A stretch of DNA of 64,000 bases from Blastobasis lacticolella (lineage: Eukaryota > Arthropoda > Insecta > Lepidoptera > Blastobasidae), in contig LR990048.1 of the NCBI GenBank assembly GCA_905147135.1, positions 15,918,563 to 15,982,562 of the forward strand. The letters run 5' to 3'. The notes under the pieces were generated by a model. That model searched no databases. It was not told the origin of the DNA and saw only the letters and a program-made list of their open reading frames with translations. Position 1 is the first letter of the stretch; every line of letters starts with the position of its first letter. The position numbers and the translations under genes are program-made. Of the stretch, positions 11,834 through 22,140 are shown one piece after another.

Positions 11834-12156
11834 TGACTAACTGAGAGACAGTGGTCAACAGTCAGCCGGCCTGCCACGCACGAGGTCCCAGTTTCGATTC
11901 CCATGCAGCTCAGAATTTGAAATTATGAATTATTTTGTTTTTGCTACTGTGAACGTCTTTACTGCATTTAATTATCACGATATCTCTGCTGTAGGCCTGC
12001 TGGAAGAAATTTCTTTATAGAAATAAGTTGGCCTGTTGTGTCTAATATATTATGTAATATATCTTTTGTAACAATCTTGTGTACAATAAATGGTTAAATA
12101 AATAAATAAATATGAATTTTAATTTCTGTTACGGGTCTGGGTGTTCTATGTATTAT
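11834..12156 (+). mobile_element. SINE-A split by a LINE insertion
   Basis: The head and start of the body lie at 11834-11931; the body resumes at 12111 with TATGAATTTTAATTTCTGTT and stops at about 12156. The intact family sequence runs straight across this junction. The interruption is a LINE 3' fragment flanked by an 8-bp duplication, TATGAATT (11924-11931 and 12111-12118). Confidence 0.85.
11932..12110 (+). mobile_element. 5'-truncated LINE (3' tail), nested in SINE-A
   Basis: This 179-bp fragment matches the 3' end of the LINE at 54943-56112: TTGCTACTGTGAACGTCTTT, CTGCTGTAGGCCTGCTGGAA, GTGTACAATAAATGGTTAAA, ending in AAAT repeats. The target-site duplication TATGAATT shows target-primed insertion. 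Confidence 0.85.
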
Positions 12157-13240
12157 CAGCACAGCCCATAACAGTCCACTGCAGGACTAAGGGACTCGGG
12201 TGCCAACATATTAAATTCGTCTAAATTCAAAAGTGGAATGTATTGCTCATAAAATAAGGTACATTTTTGTATCAGTTATATTTTGTTTCGCGTCGCTCCG
12301 CTTTTCAAAAGGCGTGATAGAAACTAAATTCAGCCAAATGTAATAAGCGCAGGGGTTGTGCGCTAATGTTAATACGCCACAATTTTTTATTTCTAGGAAT
12401 CAAAGTCAATCGTCACAAATAAAAGTAATTCTTATAACACAATCTCAACCGCATAACATCCACTGCTGGGCACTTCTGGGCTCATACAGACCTTCCGTCA
12501 CGATTTCCGCTATGGGACTGCTGCCTTCATCGGTTTCTAAAGAGTCAGCCAACTTTACAATTAATCCGAACAAGGATGTAAGTAGGTATCTACCTAGTTT
12601 AATAAAATTTCGGAAAGTCATTACCAAATCCCCCCCGATATCTTTCCTTGCACTATAGCTTGGGGTTCGTCATAAGCGTCCCTTCCAATTTGGTCGGTGG
12701 CCGCTTTCCATCAGGCGGGCTGCCTGACCGCGTGCAGCTCTAGGCAATTAAAAATTTATCTGATTATGTGCGTTCTTACAAAATGTAGTATACCTACATT
12801 TATATCTACATAGGTAATAGATGCAAAAACAAAACCACGTTGTCTGTCTCTGATCCTAGAAAGGATTTACTATGTCACAATGACTACGCCAAAACTTATC
12901 GAAGTACGCAAACTCGTAAATAAAATGATTAGATAACAACATTTACCGGTGAAAAAAGTACAGCTGCAGTAAGTAGGTAGGCAATACATTGTCCTACCGT
13001 CACTCGTCGTCTTTATTGATTGTGTCGTGACGTACCCACAATTGGGGATAAATAATCAAAATAGTCAATGCGGGAGTGATTATTTTAACCTTAGTCAGTG
13101 TGACTGCGCTTCTAATTCTGAAAAATCTGTCGCTAATACGATTTTTTTGATAAAATAAGTGACGCGGCGATTTCGCGACATGTTATCAACCAATATGACT
13201 ACGTAGCATCGGTTATCTGGTTCGCTGTAGCGTTCTGTCG
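12157..13240. other. Intergenic upstream of the FABP gene
   Basis: Begins with a short family D fragment (ACAGCCCATAACAGTCCACT, to about 12203). A family C/E tail remnant lies near 12700-12730. The 100-residue frame at 12356-12658 has no domain. Nothing else is supported. Confidence 0.35.
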
Positions 13241-13258
13241 TTCAGTCATAGGTTCAGT
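13241..13258 (+). promoter_or_regulatory. Possible initiator of the FABP gene
   Basis: Two arthropod-type TTCAGT initiator motifs (13241-13246 and 13253-13258) lie 22-39 bp before the start codon. A GGACA resembling a downstream promoter element follows the second at roughly +27. This would give a very short leader; it is motif reading only. Confidence 0.25.
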
Positions 13259-13279
13259 GTAGTTCCGTGGGTATGAACA

Positions 13280-13361
13280 ATGGACAAAAACAGCTGGTTT
13301 CAAGGGAAGCGCTTCAGGAGGACCCGGTGCGAGAACATCGATGAGCTCATGCGGGAGACCA
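13280..13361 (+). CDS. Fatty acid-binding protein (FABP/CRABP family), exon 1 of 4
   Basis: Exon 1 gives residues 1-27 (MDKNSWFQGKRFRRTRCENI then DELMRET) and one base of codon 28, ending at donor A|GTGAGT. Together with 17474-17643, 18740-18853 and 19303-19362 it encodes a 141-residue intracellular lipid-binding protein: a ten-stranded beta-barrel that carries fatty acids or retinoids in the cytosol. The start has the family's F-x-G-K...S/C-E-N-x-D-E-x-M pattern in strand A and helix I. The four-exon layout (82/170/114/60 coding bases, phases 1, 0, 0) resembles the classic FABP gene layout. All four exons join in frame with no stop. The alternative ATG at 13273 is in another frame. Family identity is strong; the exact orthologue is not determined. 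Confidence 0.9.
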
Positions 13362-13527
13362 GTGAGTACTAACATCTTTATTTTTTCTTTATTAACGGAA
13401 TAAACAAAGAATATTTTATTCAGTACCGCACATTATAAAATAACCAATGTACTTACATGAATATTTTTAGTAAAATTTGCTATTCCGTCCGCTATATGTT
13501 GTGGTTTGTTGTATTACCACCGTTAAG

Positions 13528-13595
13528 GTCCGGCTGAAAACCAGCGCTGCATCATTCTGCTGCAGCTAATGCTGAGTCCGGGCCCTTTTTGACAT
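13528..13595 (+). repeat. Fragment of repeat family G
   Basis: GCTGAAAACCAGCGCTGCAT and CTAATGCTGAG match the start of the units at 17225-17428 and 21611-21823. It lies in FABP intron 1. Confidence 0.5.
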
Positions 13596-14189
13596 CGTAT
13601 TACTCCATATTCGAATCGCTTTTATTGAATAGGTTTTAAATATATATGTCTAATATGTCTAATGTGTGTATAATAAATATGTCTATGTCTATGTCTATTC
13701 TATCAACTGCTTTGATTCAGGTGGAGACGCTATGCCAATGTAAAGTTTCTTCAACATCCGTTCAGTAATTTTGTGTAAAAGTGACGATCATTTTAATATT
13801 GTAGCAAATGCATTAAACTAGCACGTACAGTTTGCCTCAAATCAATTTATTTGTGATTTGTAAATAGATTGAAGTGGTTATTTACTTACAAAACTAAAGC
13901 AAACCATGATACCGGACTCATTACATATTATGGACAGTTTAGAATCAAATTAGTGACCCATGGTCAGGTCTGAATATATAGCTGTTTGTTTGGTTGGATT
14001 ATGTATATATGTATATATATATTTATATTTGTATGTATGACATGTACATTTTTCTGTGCGAATAGTGGTTTGTTTACATCGATGGCAAACTCGATTGAGA
14101 CTTAGATTGAGACAACGTTTAGTTAGGATTACCAATATGCGAAAATCATAATAATAGGTATACCTATAATAGTTATCATCATTATCATC

Positions 14190-14435
14190 ATCACAGCCCG
14201 TAACAGTCCACTGCAGGACTTAGGGCCTCTCCCACGAAAGGGGAGGTCATTGCCATAATCTCCACGCTTGGCAGGCGGGTTGGAGATCGCAGTGTTTAAA
14301 TATAACATTGGAAAATGCTGCTGCCCATTTTCCAGACTACGGAGACTCTTGATCTTTTGCCTCGAAAATATTAGTCGCCTTGTACGACACCCATGAGTGT
14401 AAAGGGTTGGTGCTATTCTACTCAGCCCCCCCCTC
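14190..14435 (-). mobile_element. Retroposon family D
   Basis: Plus-strand motifs CAGTCCACTGCAGGACTTAG, CTCTCCCACGAAAGGGGAGG, GAAAATGCTGCTGCCCATTT and CGACACCCATGAGTGTAAAG recur at 34798-35050 and, inverted, at 23515-23697 and 43903-44120. The left edge is ATCATCATTATCATCATCAC, so on the minus strand it ends in ATG/GAT repeats, as RTE-mobilised SINEs do. A short SINE-B head remnant follows at about 14437-14477. Confidence 0.65.
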
Positions 14436-14722
14436 GCTTACGAGTCGGATCCCTTAACCACTAAGCCACCGACGTTCTAATCGTATGTATATATGTATAT
14501 ACTATGTATATACTAATACTAACTAATATTATAAACAAGCCATCTACTTCGGTTTTCACCCCTTCACCCGTTCATATGTCAAGATGTCCACTGCAGTAAA
14601 TTGTTCACTGTATTAAAACGTCCCCTGTAAACTACTACTGTATTTCTGTAAACATTCAACTATCCCGCTGGCTCTAGTACTACGAAACTTGGGAATAGTT
14701 TAGCTTCCTGTTCCGGTAGGTA

Positions 14723-14829
14723 GGCGTCGGTGGCACAACGGCTAGCGGGTCCGACTTGTAAGCTAAAGGTACCGAGTTCGCTCCTCAGAGACCCTAGATA
14801 CCAATGAACTTTTTCTGATTTATGTAGGT
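14723..14829 (+). mobile_element. SINE-B head fragment
   Basis: GGCGTCGGTGGCACAACGGC, TCCGACTTGTAAGCTAAAGG and GTACCGAGTTCGCTCC (decayed B box) are the tRNA-like part. The body after TTTATGTA is missing. Located in FABP intron 1. Confidence 0.7.
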
Positions 14830-15079
14830 ATAGTCCAAGAGCATACACGTGCATTACCACTTTTACAAAAATAAAATTATTTTTGATTTTCATTTTCATC
14901 TTTATAATATTAGTATAGATACAATATATTTATTAGAGTGTGGGTAATAATTTAGTTCTGAAACCGTTAAATCGATTTAAATAATTCTTAAAGGAGAAGA
15001 TTCTTTCAGTTGGTTCTTATAATAGGAAATGACTCATGACGTCAGACTTAATTGTACCTAATATCGTTTTTCCATAATA

Positions 15080-15240
15080 ATATGCGACCTAAGAAGCGAT
15101 GGATCGACATCGCTGAGTCGGATGCGAGAGCCAACGGCTAACGACAAGAGGATGCCGAAGGCCGGACGAAGTGGAGAAGATTGAGTAGGAAAGCGGACCC
15201 TGACAGAGGCCGGGTTAAGCGCTAGGACGATGATGAATAT
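15080..15240 (+). mobile_element. LINE 3' fragment, family W
   Basis: Encodes MRPKKRWIDIAESDARANG, a stop, then RQEDAEGRTKWRRLSRKADP, the C-terminus of a LINE ORF also seen inverted at 1248-1540 and 20560-20845. It ends in GATGATGAA. Located in FABP intron 1. Confidence 0.65.
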
Positions 15241-15799
15241 GCCATACGAATAATTAAATTAGTAGGAATAATTTTTCATTCTGACCGTAGATGAGTTTAT
15301 GGCTCCGTTTGTGAAGAAAGACACCAGTCTAAAATTGGATGAATCCAGGGAATGGCGATATTGTAGAAAAAATCCTACACTTACCTAGAAGGGGGAGGGG
15401 GGTGCTTCTGTGAGCCTAACGAAATTTGTGCCAAAATGTTGCTTCGCCTGTAGTTCCGTATTGGTCGTAAATTGTTTGTCGATGTAAAACAAAATGAATC
15501 AGTACTTTTTGTTTACATGAAACAGTAGATAACAAATATCCGAATACCCATACAAACATCGCACTCGGCGATGATACGTACCTTAACTATACCAAAGCGT
15601 GCCTGACCTACGAATCTGACGTAGTCCGAATCTGGCTAAATAAGAAACTCAGAGGCAGGAATCTGACCTACATTGCCGAATTCCGAACATCCATCCTCAC
15701 AAACTTTATAATCTATACCTATAATCAACAGTATAAAAGTGGTCTGTACATGTACATATATGTACCCACAAATAATTTAGGGCGATGAAGAAATAGTAT

Positions 15800-16020
15800 C
15801 TAATAGCAAAATTATGTTTAAAATGTTTGTCTGTCTGTTTGTACACTCTAATCTCCAGAACTATTGAACGGATTTGAATAAAACTTTTTTGTGGTGTAGC
15901 TATTAAGCGTGGGCAACATATAGGGTATAATTGATTTTGCAAACTAGAACACCTGAATTGATCGATGTACAACACAAACGCAATTCTACCGTTTAGCGAT
16001 TCTACACAATATAGATTCCA
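15800..16020 (+). repeat. Degraded transposon 3' domain
   Basis: Contains GTTTGTCTGTCTGTTTGTAC, CTATTGAACGGATTTGAATA and the block 15955-15986 that recurs inverted at 47209-47240. This 'phrase' is typical of decayed insect transposons. Open frames across it are not genes. Confidence 0.5.
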
Positions 16021-16571
16021 AACAACTGACATTCAACACATTATTTATTCCACACAGTCTTCAATTATACACAAACGCGTTTCTTCCTGTTCGCGATTCT
16101 ACAACAATAATAAACCAACAGTTTGGTAGTCTTGGGTCCAACGTAAAATCTAGGCCATGTTTCATCTAATTCGGTAGGGTAGAACCAGAGATACAACTTG
16201 ACCTCTCCGAAGTACAAGCTTTCATTTATTAGGGAGGTAATATTAAATGGTCGTCGGGAAAAATATAAACTGCTCCACGCGAACGAAGTCACGGGCAAAA
16301 GCTGGTTTATAATAAAGTAAGATGTTGATAGGTAACTACGATAGCGAATAACCTTGGACTTTATAAGATATGGTTTAAAAATAAAAAGCATGGTGAGAGT
16401 GCACTATTAAGCAATTGCGCCACACCCAATCTACTGTTACTGAGTGGCACTGTCTAGTACTCGTCTTTTATACAAATCGATTACGTGATACTCGAGTACG
16501 GTATAACGTGACCGTGGCATCAAACGCTGACTCGATGAGACATTTTATATACATACAAGTTTAAGTTTTTA

Positions 16572-16746
16572 AGACTGAATGTGTATCCATGATCCAATGT
16601 GGTCATGTTCCCCTGGTAGAGGTAGTCAGATAGCAGTCGCTCCACTGCAATTACCTGATCTGCCAAATCCTGGACCATGGGCCTCCTCCTCCGGAGGACC
16701 TCGGACCATCGTGCGCGAGAGCATAACCGGGACATTAACGTGAAGA
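16572..16746 (+). mobile_element. SINE-B 3' half, plus orientation
   Basis: Starts within the body at CTGAATGTGTATCCATGATC and ends GAGAGCATAACCGGGACATT. The GGACC region carries extra CCTCCTCC. It lies in FABP intron 1, inverted relative to the copies at 16852-17182 and 17682-18004. Confidence 0.8.
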
Positions 16747-16851
16747 TGACATGTTTAGGTTCTTTTAAGCACTAAGGTAGCAAACAACTTACTGATTGCC
16801 TGACGGTTAGCAGTCACCGCAGCCTGGGCGTATGCAATATAATAAAATAAT

Positions 16852-17182
16852 CATGTTGGTGTTAATGTGTTGGGCCTGAAGTCCGCCTTGACCATGATCC
16901 AGGACAGAAGAGATAATTACAGTGAAGTGACTGCCATCTGACCCCCGTGACCCTGCTACCTGGGGAACCAGATCAGATTGGATCGCACTGTCGTTGCACT
17001 TTCAGTCGCCTGAATGTGCAGCTTTAATCACGATGTTTTCCCTCACCGTAAGAGCATCGGTTAGCATTTAACAAATGTACATAACTCAAAAAAGAGTAAT
17101 TGGTACATAGCCGCAGTGGGATTCGAACCTGGTACCTCTCGCTTACGAGTCGGACGCCAACCACTCGGCCACAGACGCTCCT
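16852..17182 (-). mobile_element. SINE-B, nearly full length
   Basis: The plus strand runs from GTGTTAATGTG through TGACCATGATCCAGGACAG and TCACCGTAAGAGCATCGGTT to the complement of the tRNA-like head (GGGATTCGAACCTGGTACCT, CACTCGGCCACAGACGCTCC). It sits about 290 bp upstream of FABP exon 2. Confidence 0.85.
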
Positions 17183-17224
17183 GGACGTTTGCAATGCCAG
17201 AGTTGCGCCGGAGTTGAGAGTACG

Positions 17225-17428
17225 CGCGTGGGATGCATGGGCTTTTCTGAAAACCAGCGCTGTGACAGGCATGACACCCTCACAGCATTATGCTGAGACT
17301 AGTCCATTTCGGTTTCCGTCACATCACTGACTGGTCTTATGTAATTTTCTATAATCATAATTTACTGTACTCTCCTTATGTTAAGGATGTAATGGGGATC
17401 TGAATAAAGTACTGTCTACGTCTATGTC
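17225..17428 (+). repeat. Repeat family G, copy 1
   Basis: GGGCTTTTCTGAAAACCAGC, GACAGGCATGACACCC, TTATGCTGAGACTAGTCC and TACTGTCTACGTCTATGTC are matched in order at 21611-21823. No coding capacity; probably a non-autonomous retroposon. It ends about 45 bp before FABP exon 2. Confidence 0.6.
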
Positions 17429-17473
17429 AGAGTTGATAAATAAGGTAATAAAACTCGTTTACACGCTCCACAG

Positions 17474-17643
17474 ACGCGAGCGAACAGACCATCCAAATCC
17501 TGAAGAGCAGCGCACCGATATTCTCCTACACCCGCATCAATGAGGACACCTTCACCTTCATACTGGACACGGGGGAGAAGGTCATGACCCACAACTTCCG
17601 ATTAGGAGAGGAAACAGACATGGAGAGGCGAGATGGCACTAAG
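17474..17643 (+). CDS. Fatty acid-binding protein, exon 2 of 4
   Basis: Bounded by acceptor CTCCACAG and donor ACTAAG|GTACGA. Completes codon 28 (Asn) and encodes residues 29-84, from ASEQTIQILKSSAPIF to the family's acidic turn LGEETDMERRDGTK, which corresponds to the conserved F-x-L-G-E-E-F-x-E-x-x-x-D-G segment of strands D-E. Intron 1 is 4,112 bp and carries at least three SINE-B copies. Confidence 0.9.
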
Positions 17644-17681
17644 GTACGATAGAAACTTACTTTGAAAGGACCCTTCCAAAT

Positions 17682-18004
17682 ATAATGTCCCGGTTGTGCT
17701 CTCGCGTGCGAGGGCCCAGGGTCCGCCTTGACCATGATCCAGGATTTGGCAGATCAGGTAATTACAGTGGAGCGCTGCCATCTAACCTCCGTGACCCTGT
17801 CAATAGGGGAACCTGACCATATTGGATCATGGTTGCATTCAGTCGCCTGAATATGCAGATTTCATCATGATATTTTACCTCACCGTAACATCATCGAATA
17901 GTGTTCAACTAATGTGCATAACTCAGAAAAGAGTCATTGGTACACGACGGCATTGGGGTTCGAAACCGCAGTACCTCGTGTTACTAGTCGGACCCCTTAC
18001 CTGA
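17682..18004 (-). mobile_element. SINE-B in FABP intron 2
   Basis: ATGTCCCGGTTGTGCTCTCG, TTGACCATGATCCAGGATTT and TCCGTGACCCTG are followed by the complement of the head (GGGTTCGAAACCGCAGTACC, AGTCGGACCCCTTACC). It starts 38 bp after the exon 2 donor. Confidence 0.85.
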
Positions 18005-18540
18005 CAACTGTATTTGACACTAGATAATTCTACACCACGTCATCTACGTTGAAAACTGGCAATAGCGTCTACCAAATTAGAGTAGTGTCCGATTTTTTTA
18101 TGTCAAATTCAGTTGTCCACTGAGATAGCCGATAGGCCCTCAGGTACCTACTACCAGATAATGCCTGTTTATTAGTAGTACCTGCATGGATATTATAAAT
18201 GAGGTGCGTCGAATTATCTATTTGCCGTACCCACCCTGCTCGGCTTTATGATTGATAAGATCTAATTCAGTATTTTTGTTATTTTAAATTGAATAAAAAT
18301 TTTAGTTTACAATTCGCCTTGACTTGTATTAAAACTTTACATTTACTTACGGCTACTTCCCCCAATGGCCCAGTGATCAGGGTAACAGATTTAGTGCGAC
18401 TTGCACCAAACTCTTAAAGGCATTTAAAATAAATACATACACAAAATTTTATACATCATGGCGTTAAACGTCATTCTTAAATGTGTTTAAGCATATGATG
18501 CAAGCCAGGCTTTGGCTAAGGAATTAGACTAGACTGATTT

Positions 18541-18670
18541 TATGTTATACGCCAGACAAACAGGCAAGCGGTCCACCTGATAGAAAGTGCTCACCGCCGG
18601 CTATGGCCATCATCAACAACAGGGGAGTTACCAATGCGTTACCCGCGTCTAAAGAGACCTCTAATCTACC
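18541..18670 (-). repeat. Family C retroposon tail
   Basis: ATGTTATACGCCAGACAAAC, CAGGCAAGCGGTCCACCTGA and CAATGCGTTACCCGCG match the poly-A-proximal part of family C. It lies in FABP intron 2. Confidence 0.6.
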
Positions 18671-18739
18671 ACCTTGACCTCCTCCTTACCTTGTTGTGTG
18701 CATTAGAGATTCTTGTTCACTTGTTTCCTTTTGGTGCAG

Positions 18740-18853
18740 GTGAAAGTGACCTTCAAGCTTGAAAATGACAACTGTCTGATTCAGACGATCAAACAGCCCG
18801 ACGGGAAGGTGGCGTACTTTAGGAGGGAGTTTAGCGAGAATGAAACCAAAATG
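18740..18853 (+). CDS. Fatty acid-binding protein, exon 3 of 4
   Basis: Acceptor TTGGTGCAG, donor AAAATG|GTGGGT. Encodes residues 85-122, VKVTFKLENDNCLIQTIKQP then DGKVAYFRREFSENETKM. The D-G-K-x5-R arrangement retains an Arg (residue 113, with Arg112) at the place of the family's ligand-carboxylate-binding Arg106. The open frame running past the donor is intron read-through. Confidence 0.9.
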
Positions 18854-18990
18854 GTGGGTACATTCTCTCTACTTTTTCTGATTTACTTCTCTCTACTCAA
18901 GAACCTTTCCACCCCATCGGTAAGTTCTGCTAGCTACGTGGCCTTTTATTTAAGCCCTTACCACTAGTATATTCTTATTATAATTAAATC

Positions 18991-19266
18991 AGGTGGTAGG
19001 ACTCTGTCAAGCCCGAGGAGTCCGCCTGGGTGAGTACCACCGCCTTATCTATTTCTGCCGCCAAGCAACAATGCTTACATTGTTGTGTTTCGGTTTAAAT
19101 GACGGTTTAAGGCATGAGGCATTTCATCTTAGTCCTCACAGTGACAACGTAACTGCGGTTCTGCATTTTTGTTACCTGCATTAATTGTAGGTATTATGGG
19201 CGACGTTACAGCTTACCATCGGGTGGGCTGTCTGCCCGTTTATCACTGCGTAGAATACAAAAAAAG
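18991..19266 (+). mobile_element. Poly-A retroposon family E, copy 1
   Basis: GTGAGTACCACCGCCTTATC, AAGCAACAATGCTTACATTG, CATTTCATCTTAGTCCTCAC, GCTTACCATCGGGTGGGCTG and the terminal ACTGCGTA plus poly-A. It fills most of FABP intron 3, stopping 36 bp before exon 4. Confidence 0.8.
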
Positions 19267-19302
19267 AAATGTAAATAATAAAACTCGTATCATTCTTTCC
19301 AG

Positions 19303-19362
19303 ATCATCACGATGGAGGGATCGGATAAACAGGCTGTGATATACTATGAGGTGCTCGACTAA
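19303..19362 (+). CDS. Fatty acid-binding protein, exon 4 of 4 (stop)
   Basis: Acceptor CTTTCCAG; encodes residues 123-141, IITMEGSDKQAVIYYEVLD, then TAA. This is the final strand (family pattern T-M-x-x-G-x...R-x-Y-E). The conserved Arg of the R-x-Y ligand-binding pair is Ile135 here, while Tyr137 is kept. That suggests altered fatty-acid head-group contact. Confidence 0.9.
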   Translation: MITMEGSDKQAVIYYEVLD

Positions 19363-19451
19363 CGGGCGACGGGATCTAGTCAATAATGTCAACAATGTAA
19401 TGGAGAGATACTAATCATACGCACTTATTTATTTCTATCAGTATTCGCTTT

Positions 19452-19457
19452 AATAAA
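19452..19457 (+). promoter_or_regulatory. Poly-A signal AATAAA of the FABP gene
   Basis: Canonical hexamer 90 bp after the stop codon, followed by AT-rich sequence. No nearer hexamer is present. Confidence 0.7.
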
Positions 19458-19942
19458 CTTTATGTAATATCGATTTTTATTTTTATTTTCAACCAATCTC
19501 AAGACGTATGGTGATAGATCCTCATAAAGTAAAGTTAAGTGGGATTACATGATCTGTAGAGACGCGGCGCGCGCGCCGGCGAGTCAGCCATACGCCCTAT
19601 AAGGGAAGTTCGACCCACATCCTTCAACCGCGGCATGCGTACGCGCACTAAGTACTTACTGCAGCAAAACAAGTTAGTGTGTATATTTAGTCAGTTTTTA
19701 GCGATGGCGATGGCTTTATAACTTAAATCACGAGCTGTGCGATTACGCGTAGATAATAAAAGTAAAAAGAAAACAGTACAAAACTTCAAATGACTCTAGG
19801 TATAATAACAGTTTACAGCACAACAATAAAGATAAAATAAGGACATGAAGCAAAATGATGATCCACGATAAAGAATGATGATGAAGCAAGTGATAAACTA
19901 AATTATCTACTTAAAAACTTTAAAAGATAATAATAAAAAATA

Positions 19943-20282
19943 ATCATGTTGGTGTTAATGTCCCGGCTGTGCTCTCTCGTCGGCCTTGACCATGATCCAG
20001 GATTTGGCAGGTCAGGTAATAACAGTGGATGGACTGTCATCTGACCTCCATGACCCTACTACCAGGGGAACCTGACCAGATTGGATCATGGTAACCCATC
20101 CAGTCGCCTGAATGTGCAGGTTTCATCACGATGTTTTCCCTCACCGTAAGAGCATCGGTTAGTATTCAACTAATGTACATAACTCAGAAAACAGTCATTG
20201 GTACATGACCGGAGCGGGATTCGAACCCGGGACCTCTGGCTTACAAGTCGTATACTCTAACCGCTCGGCCACCGACGCTCCT
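19943..20282 (-). mobile_element. SINE-B, full length
   Basis: Runs from GTTGGTGTTAATGTCCCGGC to the complement of an intact tRNA-like head (GGGATTCGAACCCGGGACCT, CGCTCGGCCACCGACGCTCC). One of the best-preserved copies. Confidence 0.9.
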
Positions 20283-20559
20283 CTTTAAAATATACCTATA
20301 CAAAATACGAATTCTACAAATTTATCAATAATCTTGGATAAGTAGATCGGTCTTGTCCAGCAGTGGACTGCTGTGGCCTAACTATGATGATGTGTGTCCA
20401 ACATAATCTCAAAAACTGCCGAGGTTCTACACAAACTGTCGCTAATCCGGAAAACTTTTAACAATTCCAAAATCTCATTTTCATGCCTATAGTAACATAT
20501 TATGAACTCAAAGTTAAGAAAACTGATAAACTGAAATATATGTAGGTAGGCTTATACCG

Positions 20560-20845
20560 GACTCGAGTCCGCTTTCCTACTCAATCTTCTCCACTTCGCC
20601 CGGTCTTCGGCATCCTCTCGTCGTAAGCCGTTGGCTCTCGCATTCGACTCGGCGATGTCAATCCATCGCTTCTTGGGTCGCCCACGGGGCCTCTTTCCTG
20701 ATACCGACAGATACAGGCACCTATTTCCCACGTATGCAACACGTGACCAAACCAGTGCAAACGAGCCTCCTCGATCTTATCTGCGATATTCATCACGCCA
20801 AGGCTGCCACGGATGTACTCGTTACGTACTCGTATATAGTTATTA
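20560..20845 (-). mobile_element. LINE 3' fragment, family W
   Basis: The minus strand encodes DKIEEARLHWFGHV and, in another frame, KKRWIDIAESNARANGLRR, the typical end of a LINE reverse transcriptase ORF. Frames are broken. Confidence 0.7.
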
Positions 20846-21610
20846 GGTACCTAAGGCATAAATGCTAGATAAAACTAGATAAAACTCGCTTTTTACCTAC
20901 TTATGTGGGCTAGAATTATTTTGTTGGAGTACTGCAAAGTTTGTTTCTTTTTTCAATATCAATGTATTATACTTATTTATTCCTAAATAAGGTATGTAGG
21001 TATATTAGTTAATCTTTATATATTATATTTATAAAGAACCAATGTAATTAGCAGTTTATAAAATAAAATAAATATTTAGTTATAGTTAAAATATTTACAA
21101 TAAGAAATAAAAAATAAGCACTGATAATAAAATATTACGTACTTATTAAGAAAATTATTCACACCGTTTGAATTTGTTTCAATGTTAAATTTGATTTATT
21201 TTATTTATTTATTTGCCAACAGATTTACACTTTTTGGTACATTAAATATTACATGAAAAATCGTAAACACTTAAATGTAAATCCAATAACAGGCAAACTT
21301 ACGTTCACAGTAGAATCGATCGCTCTTAATTAAAAAATAAATCTATATCTACCACCACTAAAATTCAACAAATAAATAATTATTGTTAGTGTAAATGGCA
21401 AGAAGACGTATTTAGTATATAATACAAATATTTTTATATTGTAATAAAGAAAAGTGTAGTATGTCAGCGTAGAAGTCATTGATGTCAGCACAATTTTCGA
21501 AGTTACATAGCTTGTTATGTTCCCTGCACAGTCTATAAACTATTTCATTACTACCTACATTCGTTCCGTTCGTTGATAATGAAATAATATCTGTAACCTT
21601 TCGCGTAACG
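20846..21610. other. AT-rich intergenic DNA
   Basis: Mostly A/T. TTTATTTATTTATTTGCCAA near 21200 resembles a reversed LINE 3' tail. No gene seen. Confidence 0.4.
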
Positions 21611-21823
21611 CGAGTGGGATATATGTGCTTTTCTAAAAACCAGCGCAGAGACAGGCATGAGCCTTCAGAGCTTTATGCTGAGATTAGCCCATTTAGGTTT
21701 ACGTTACATCACTGGCTGATCTTACGTAATATTCAATAATTATGTTTTAATAAAATAATTACTGTACTTACCTTAGTTTAAGGAAGTAATGTGGAACCGA
21801 ATAAGTGCTGTCTATGTCTAGAT
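21611..21823 (+). repeat. Repeat family G, copy 2
   Basis: GCTTTTCTAAAAACCAGCGC, GACAGGCATGAGCC, TTTATGCTGAGATTAGCCC and GTGCTGTCTATGTCTAG parallel 17225-17428 throughout. Confidence 0.6.
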
Positions 21824-22045
21824 ATCATGGGCCATAGTTTAAGACCCCCACAGACTGTTCTATCGGTCAATAGTTGCCCGATACTTTATTTTGAAGGAAG
21901 CCTATTAAACTTATTTATCGGCCGATAATGAATCGTTAGTGTGCGCACTTGCACATATCCTCATACTGATTAAGAACCCGACTAAATAATCTACTGCTAC
22001 AGCTCGTGCTGTCAGCTAGATTATACTTTTATAGATTTGGCTGGA

Positions 22046-22136
22046 GTCGACCAACCGTCCAGCGACTTTATTTCATACAGCGTAAGGATTAGTATCGACT
22101 GCAACTGACGGTTGGTCGGCTCTGTCTGTAACTAGT
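22046..22136. repeat. Relic of the 61288-61533 MITE family
   Basis: The right inverted repeat is well kept (CGTAAGGATTAGTATCGACT, CGGTTGGTCGGC, TGTAACTAGT). Only GTCGACCAACCGTC remains of the left. The interior is mostly deleted. Confidence 0.6.
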
Positions 22137-22140
22137 TTAT

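Noticed and set aside
17100..17330. Overlapping open frames on both strands near FABP exon 2
   Set aside because: They lie across SINE-B and repeat G and have no splice or domain support.
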